Positions 23,301 to 26,789 of a DNA stretch of 26,789 bases are shown one piece after another. A program made the translations under genes and the position numbers. The notes under the pieces are model-generated. The model saw only the letters and a list, made by a program, of their open reading frames with translations, searched no databases and was not told the DNA's origin. How positions within the stretch are numbered: position 1 is the stretch's first letter; each line of letters begins with the position of its first letter. The DNA comes from an uncultured Chitinophaga sp. (GTDB lineage Bacteria > Bacteroidota > Bacteroidia > Chitinophagales > Chitinophagaceae), in the NCBI RefSeq assembly GCF_937874145.1, contig NZ_CALNBI010000457.1:1-26789 (forward strand). The letters are read 5' to 3'.

Positions 23301-24116
23301 TCAGGTGAAAAGGAGCCGTACGCCCACGATAAGCAATGCGCCGGCCAGGGCGATCATGATGCCTTTGGGTTTTACCTTGCTGGAGAGCCCCGCGCCGAGT
23401 TGCGCGCCGGCTACCACGCCGATGCCGATGGCCAGGGCCGTTTGCCATCCTTCCCAGAAGCTGCCCTGGATCATATGCACCACGGTGCCCGCCAGCGACA
23501 TGATGGCGAGAATGAAATGGCTCGTAGCCGTAGCGATATGGATCGGGAAATTGAGTACGCTGATCAGGGCAGGCACGTGGATAATACCGCCGCCGATGCC
23601 GAGCAGGCTGCTGATGAAACCCACCGCAAAGCTGATCAGGATGCCGTACCAGATGTTGAAACGGTATTGATGCTGTTCCCCGCTGCGCTCTATAAGGTCG
23701 CGGTCAACACATTTGCCCTTGAGCGTGCCTTTGGCATAGGCGCCCTGGCCCGGTTTCAGGAAGAGGAATATGGCGATTACGATGAGCAGGCCGCCGAGAA
23801 TGAGGTTGAAGGTATGCCGTGAGATGACGCTGGTGGCCATGGCGCCGAGTATCGCGCCGGGCAGGGTGGCCACGGCGAAGATGGCGGCCGAACGGTAGTC
23901 GATCCGCTTTTTGCGGGCATAGGCCACCGACCCGGAAGTGGCGTTCAGGCAGACAACGGCCAACGAGATGCTGGTGAGCACGTCGGGGGCCATGTCCGGA
24001 TACATGAGCAGCAGCAAAGGCATCAAAATAAAGCCGCCCCCGGCCCCGATCAGGGTGCCGAAGGTTCCGATTCCAAATCCGATTAATACGAGCAACAATG
24101 CGGCCTGCAGGTCCAT
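23301..24116 (-). CDS. TauE/SafE (TSUP) family membrane transporter
   Basis: A 271-residue protein with about eight transmembrane helices in two related halves. Each half carries the family's glycine-rich first helix motif: GTFGTLIGAGGGFILMP (residues about 17-33) and ISSLLGIGGGIIHVPAL (about 168-184). A charged cytoplasmic loop (about 120-150, KGKCVDRDLIERSGEQHQYR) joins the halves. Relatives export sulfite, sulfoacetate or other sulfur-containing anions, and the substrate here is unknown. It lies between the helicase and ligase genes, on the same strand as the ligase but 249 bp downstream of it, so co-transcription with the ligase is uncertain. Confidence 0.9.
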   Translation of the reverse strand: MDLQAALLLVLIGFGIGTFGTLIGAGGGFILMPLLLLMYPDMAPDVLTSISLAVVCLNATSGSVAYARKKRIDYRSAAIFAVATLPGAILGAMATSVISRHTFNLILGGLLIVIAIFLFLKPGQGAYAKGTLKGKCVDRDLIERSGEQHQYRFNIWYGILISFAVGFISSLLGIGGGIIHVPALISVLNFPIHIATATSHFILAIMSLAGTVVHMIQGSFWEGWQTALAIGIGVVAGAQLGAGLSSKVKPKGIMIALAGALLIVGVRLLFT

Positions 24117-24365
24117 CTGGCGTTAAATATTTATCACGTGTGAATAGAAACTCCTATCCGTCCCGCAAACGGTGGAAAGCCAATAACCCGGCAATGGTTG
24201 GAACAATTGCATATTCAAAACTGTGGTCGTCGAATGATTGGTTCTTTCTCCTTCCGTTTTTACTACGGTTAGGGATGTTTTGGCGGCAAGTTCGATCTCC
24301 CGCAAACCAAAGGTAGTACATGACTTCAACACATATTCTGTAGACAAAAAGGGTAAAGAAAGGGG

Positions 24366-25964
24366 TCAGGAATGTTGTGCCAGCAGCTGTTTGAGATCGT
24401 CGAGGGTATTGATCTCGGAAACGGGTTTATCTTTCCGCCAGCGGTGGATGCGGGGAAAGCGGAGCGCGATGCCTGACTTATGCCGGTTGCTCGCCGCAAT
24501 ACCTTCGAAGGCGATCTCAAAGACCAGCTCGGGCGTCACCGTACGCACAGGCCCGAATTTCTCCACCGAGTGCCTTTTCACCCAGTTGTCCACCTCGGCG
24601 ATCTCCGCGTCGGTAAGGCCGGAATACGCCTTGGCGAAGGGCACCAGCTGATCGCCGTTGCGCACCGCGAAAGTGTAGTCGGTATATAGATTGGAGCGCC
24701 GTCCATGGCCTTTCTGGGCATACACCATCACCGCATCCACCGTAAACGGATCGATCTTCCATTTCCACCAATCCCCGCGCCGGCGGCCCACCTGATAAGC
24801 GGAATCCGATTGCTTGAGCATGATGCCTTCGCTGTTGTTGTCGCGGCTTTGTTCGCGCAACGCCGCCAATGCTACCCAGTCACTGAATTCGATAACGGGC
24901 GAAACCTGCAATGCCGGCTGGCCCACCGCCGCCACCAGGGTTTCCAGCAGTTGCCGGCGCTCGCGGAGCGGGCGCGGGCGGATATCTTCCCCATTCCATT
25001 CCATCAGGTCGTACGCCAGCAATATCACCGGCGATTCCTGGAGTTGTTTTTTGGTAAGGTTTTTCCGGCCGATGCGGGTTTGCAGGCTTTGAAACGGCAA
25101 TGGCCGCCGCAGCGCGCCGTCCCAGGCGAGAATTTCCCCGTCGATCACCGTGCCATCGGGCAATTTGTCGAGCAGGGAAGCGATCTCCGGGAACTTTTCG
25201 GTGATTAGTTCTTCGCCCCTCGACCAGAGAAATACCTGCCCGTTCCGCCGGATCAGCTGCCCCCGGATGCCATCCCATTTCCACTCCGCCTGCCAGTTTT
25301 CAGGGCTCCCCAGTCCCGCGGGCCCTCCTTCCAGCGCATGCGCCAAAAAGAACGGGTACGGCCGCGAATCATCCGGGTTGCTGTGATGGTTGTGGAGCAG
25401 CTGCGGCAGCGTGGTTTCCCTGGGGTTCCAGTTGCCGCTGATCATATGGCTCACCACGGCCCCCTCCATCGCAAAAGCCTTCGCAATGGCATTGACGATC
25501 GTCCCCTGCGACACCCCGATCCTGAACCCGCCCGTGATCAGCTTGTTGAATACAAACCGCTCGCCCGGCTGCAGTTGCTCCCAGGCGCTGCGGATAAACG
25601 CCGATTTCTCCGCTTCCGGCGCCTTTTCCAACGCAATAAGCGCCTCCATCCAGTAATGCAGGGGCTTGCCCGCGTCCCGCTGTTCAGGCGGCGGCAACAG
25701 CAGTGCGATGGTTTCTCCCAGGTCGCCTACGGTGTGATAGCACTCGTTAAACAGCCATTCAGGCAAGCCGGTGACCTCGCGGCACCACTGCCGCATCTGC
25801 GCGGAATTCACCGCGCGCCTGGGCCGCCGCCCCGTGAACAGCGCCAGCACCCAGGCTTTGTCGCGCTCGTCGGCCGTGGAAAAGTAACGGCTGAGCAGCT
25901 CCAGTTTCTCGTTGGTTTTGGTGCTGTGCGAAAGGTCCGATATGAGCTGCGAGAATTGATGCAT
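24366..25964 (-). CDS. ATP-dependent DNA ligase of the damage-response (cisplatin-response) type
   Basis: A 532-residue ligase that seals nicks using ATP. The N-terminal ~200 residues are the helical DNA-binding domain. The nucleotidyltransferase domain starts with motif I EWKWDGIRG, where Lys229 is the AMP acceptor. DGEILAW (motif III region), SEGIMLK (motif IV) and WWKWKI (motif V) follow. The C-terminal OB domain ends in FPRIHRWRKDKP. There are no nuclease or primase fusions as in LigD. The length and domain order match the bacterial family encoded with an MBL exonuclease, Lhr helicase and PdeM. Its ATG overlaps the stop codon of the exonuclease gene (TGATG, sharing 25964), so the two are translationally coupled. 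Confidence 0.94.
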   Translation of the reverse strand: MHQFSQLISDLSHSTKTNEKLELLSRYFSTADERDKAWVLALFTGRRPRRAVNSAQMRQWCREVTGLPEWLFNECYHTVGDLGETIALLLPPPEQRDAGKPLHYWMEALIALEKAPEAEKSAFIRSAWEQLQPGERFVFNKLITGGFRIGVSQGTIVNAIAKAFAMEGAVVSHMISGNWNPRETTLPQLLHNHHSNPDDSRPYPFFLAHALEGGPAGLGSPENWQAEWKWDGIRGQLIRRNGQVFLWSRGEELITEKFPEIASLLDKLPDGTVIDGEILAWDGALRRPLPFQSLQTRIGRKNLTKKQLQESPVILLAYDLMEWNGEDIRPRPLRERRQLLETLVAAVGQPALQVSPVIEFSDWVALAALREQSRDNNSEGIMLKQSDSAYQVGRRRGDWWKWKIDPFTVDAVMVYAQKGHGRRSNLYTDYTFAVRNGDQLVPFAKAYSGLTDAEIAEVDNWVKRHSVEKFGPVRTVTPELVFEIAFEGIAASNRHKSGIALRFPRIHRWRKDKPVSEINTLDDLKQLLAQHS

Positions 25965-26788
25965 CAGGCGGTGGTTTCAGTGGTTTCTTCCTCGCCGCCG
26001 TAAGCGGTGCGCACGGCTTCGGCGGGGATGTTGTTTTCTTCGAGGTAGCGCGCCAGCACGCTGGTGAAGCCATGCGTCGCGAAAACTTTTTCGGCGCCCG
26101 TTGCGCGGATGGTTTGCAACAACCCGGTCCAGTCTGCATGGTCCGATATCGCAAATCCCGCATCTGCGTTCATTCTCCGCGTGTTCCCGCGGACCTGCAT
26201 CCAGCCGCTGCAAACGCCGAGCGAGTAAGGCGCGAACTTCTTCATCCAGGCGGAATCGGCGGCGGAAGGCGGGGAAATGATGAGATGGCCTTTCATGTCC
26301 TGCCTGGGCGTGTCCGGCGTGATGAGTTCCACCGGCGGGAGGGGCCATCCCGCCGCCAGTAATACTTCATGTGCGTTGTGAATCGCGCCGTGGACGAAGA
26401 ACCGCTTTCCCGTATGCGCCAGGTTGTAGAGCAGGCGCTGCGCTTTGCCCAGGCTGTAGGCGACCAGGATGCTTTGTTTTCCGGCGCCTTCATTCTCCCG
26501 CATCCACGCTTCTATATCGCTGAAAATGGCGGTTTGCGGCCGCCAGCGGTAGATCGGCAACCCGAATGTGCTTTCCGTTATAAAAGTGTGGCATTGCAAA
26601 GGCTCAAATGCGCCGGAAATGCCGTCGTTTTCCGTTTTGTAATCACCGCTGGCCACCCAGGTCTGCCCGCCAACGGTCACTTTCACTTGTGCCGAACCGA
26701 TCATGTGCCCCGCGGGATGAAACGATAACTCCGCACCGCCGATCTTCACCGTCTCCCCCCAACCCGCTCCCTGCACGGAAATATCCTT
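25964..26788 (-). CDS. Ligase-associated MBL-fold DNA exonuclease, N-terminus outside the window
   Basis: The frame is open to the right edge of the window, so the start and the first metal-binding HxHxDH motif lie outside. About 275 residues are visible of an expected ~335. Visible motifs belong to the CPSF/beta-CASP-like branch of the metallo-beta-lactamase fold: HPAGHMIGSAQV, SGDYK, TESTFGLPIY, the ATP/GTP-independent cap segment with VAYSLGKAQRL, SGWMQVRG and ISDHADWTGLL with FATHGF near the end. It would resect DNA ends before ligation by its coupled partner. The GTG at 26776 is merely an internal Val and should not be taken as the start. Confidence 0.9.
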   Translation of the reverse strand, partial: KDISVQGAGWGETVKIGGAELSFHPAGHMIGSAQVKVTVGGQTWVASGDYKTENDGISGAFEPLQCHTFITESTFGLPIYRWRPQTAIFSDIEAWMRENEGAGKQSILVAYSLGKAQRLLYNLAHTGKRFFVHGAIHNAHEVLLAAGWPLPPVELITPDTPRQDMKGHLIISPPSAADSAWMKKFAPYSLGVCSGWMQVRGNTRRMNADAGFAISDHADWTGLLQTIRATGAEKVFATHGFTSVLARYLEENNIPAEAVRTAYGGEEETTETTA

Positions 26789-26789
26789 C

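Noticed and set aside
24123..24347. 74-codon minus-strand frame between the ligase and the TauE/SafE gene
   Set aside because: Close spacing to the transporter start was tempting, but it begins with TTG, its third-position bases are mixed unlike the neighbours, and no family is recognisable.

Overview
The window looks like the chromosome of a moderately GC-rich Bacteroidetes bacterium, most likely Chitinophagaceae (Chitinophaga-like). The evidence is a SusC/SusD outer-membrane pair with a DUF1735/DUF4361 lipoprotein, a DUF3467 protein, a dinB-dnaE pair, the ligase-associated DNA-damage-response gene set, and several promoters of the Bacteroidetes type (TTTG about 19 bp before TAnnTTTG). The genus is inferred from protein character, not from a database match.

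Layout. 2-2014: 3' part of a secreted helix-hairpin-helix/beta-rich protein whose start lies left of the window. 2015-2717: about 700 bp without a convincing gene. It holds a perfect UUCG-loop terminator, a susC promoter and a long inverted repeat whose right arm covers the susC start codon. 2718-8221: susC-like, susD-like and DUF1735/DUF4361 genes in one operon, closed by a terminator. 8309-11053: DUF3467 protein, malate/L-lactate dehydrogenase family oxidoreductase and aspartate kinase, again closed by a terminator. 11136-15336 (minus): dinB followed at 1 nt by a second-type dnaE, a translesion-synthesis pair. 15457-16131: SdpI/DUF1648 membrane protein. 16234-16698 (minus): small four-helix membrane protein. 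16810-17565: XRE-S24 (LexA/HdiR-like) repressor with intact self-cleavage residues. 17566-18312: non-coding stretch with four 34-bp tandem repeats and a very good small-RNA candidate. 18313-18699: VOC-fold protein. 18687-26788: the DNA-repair set pdeM, Lhr-type helicase, ATP-dependent ligase and MBL-fold exonuclease (all minus), split by an NCS2 purine permease and a TauE/SafE exporter.

How it fits together. The middle of the window reads as a self-contained damage-response module. The palindrome CTAA-N5-TTAG occurs four times by eye: two copies in front of dinB-dnaE and two in front of the S24 repressor. At both genes one copy overlaps the predicted -7 element. This suggests an SOS-like circuit in which the S24 protein represses itself and the mutagenic polymerase pair. 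A second repair cassette (nuclease, ligase, helicase, phosphoesterase) lies a few kb downstream, but no copy of the palindrome was seen in front of it.

The most unusual signals are this four-copy operator, the 28-nt inverted repeat at the susC start (either an invertible promoter or an upstream antisense RNA that masks the start codon), and the orphan promoter-hairpin-terminator unit at 17972-18139.
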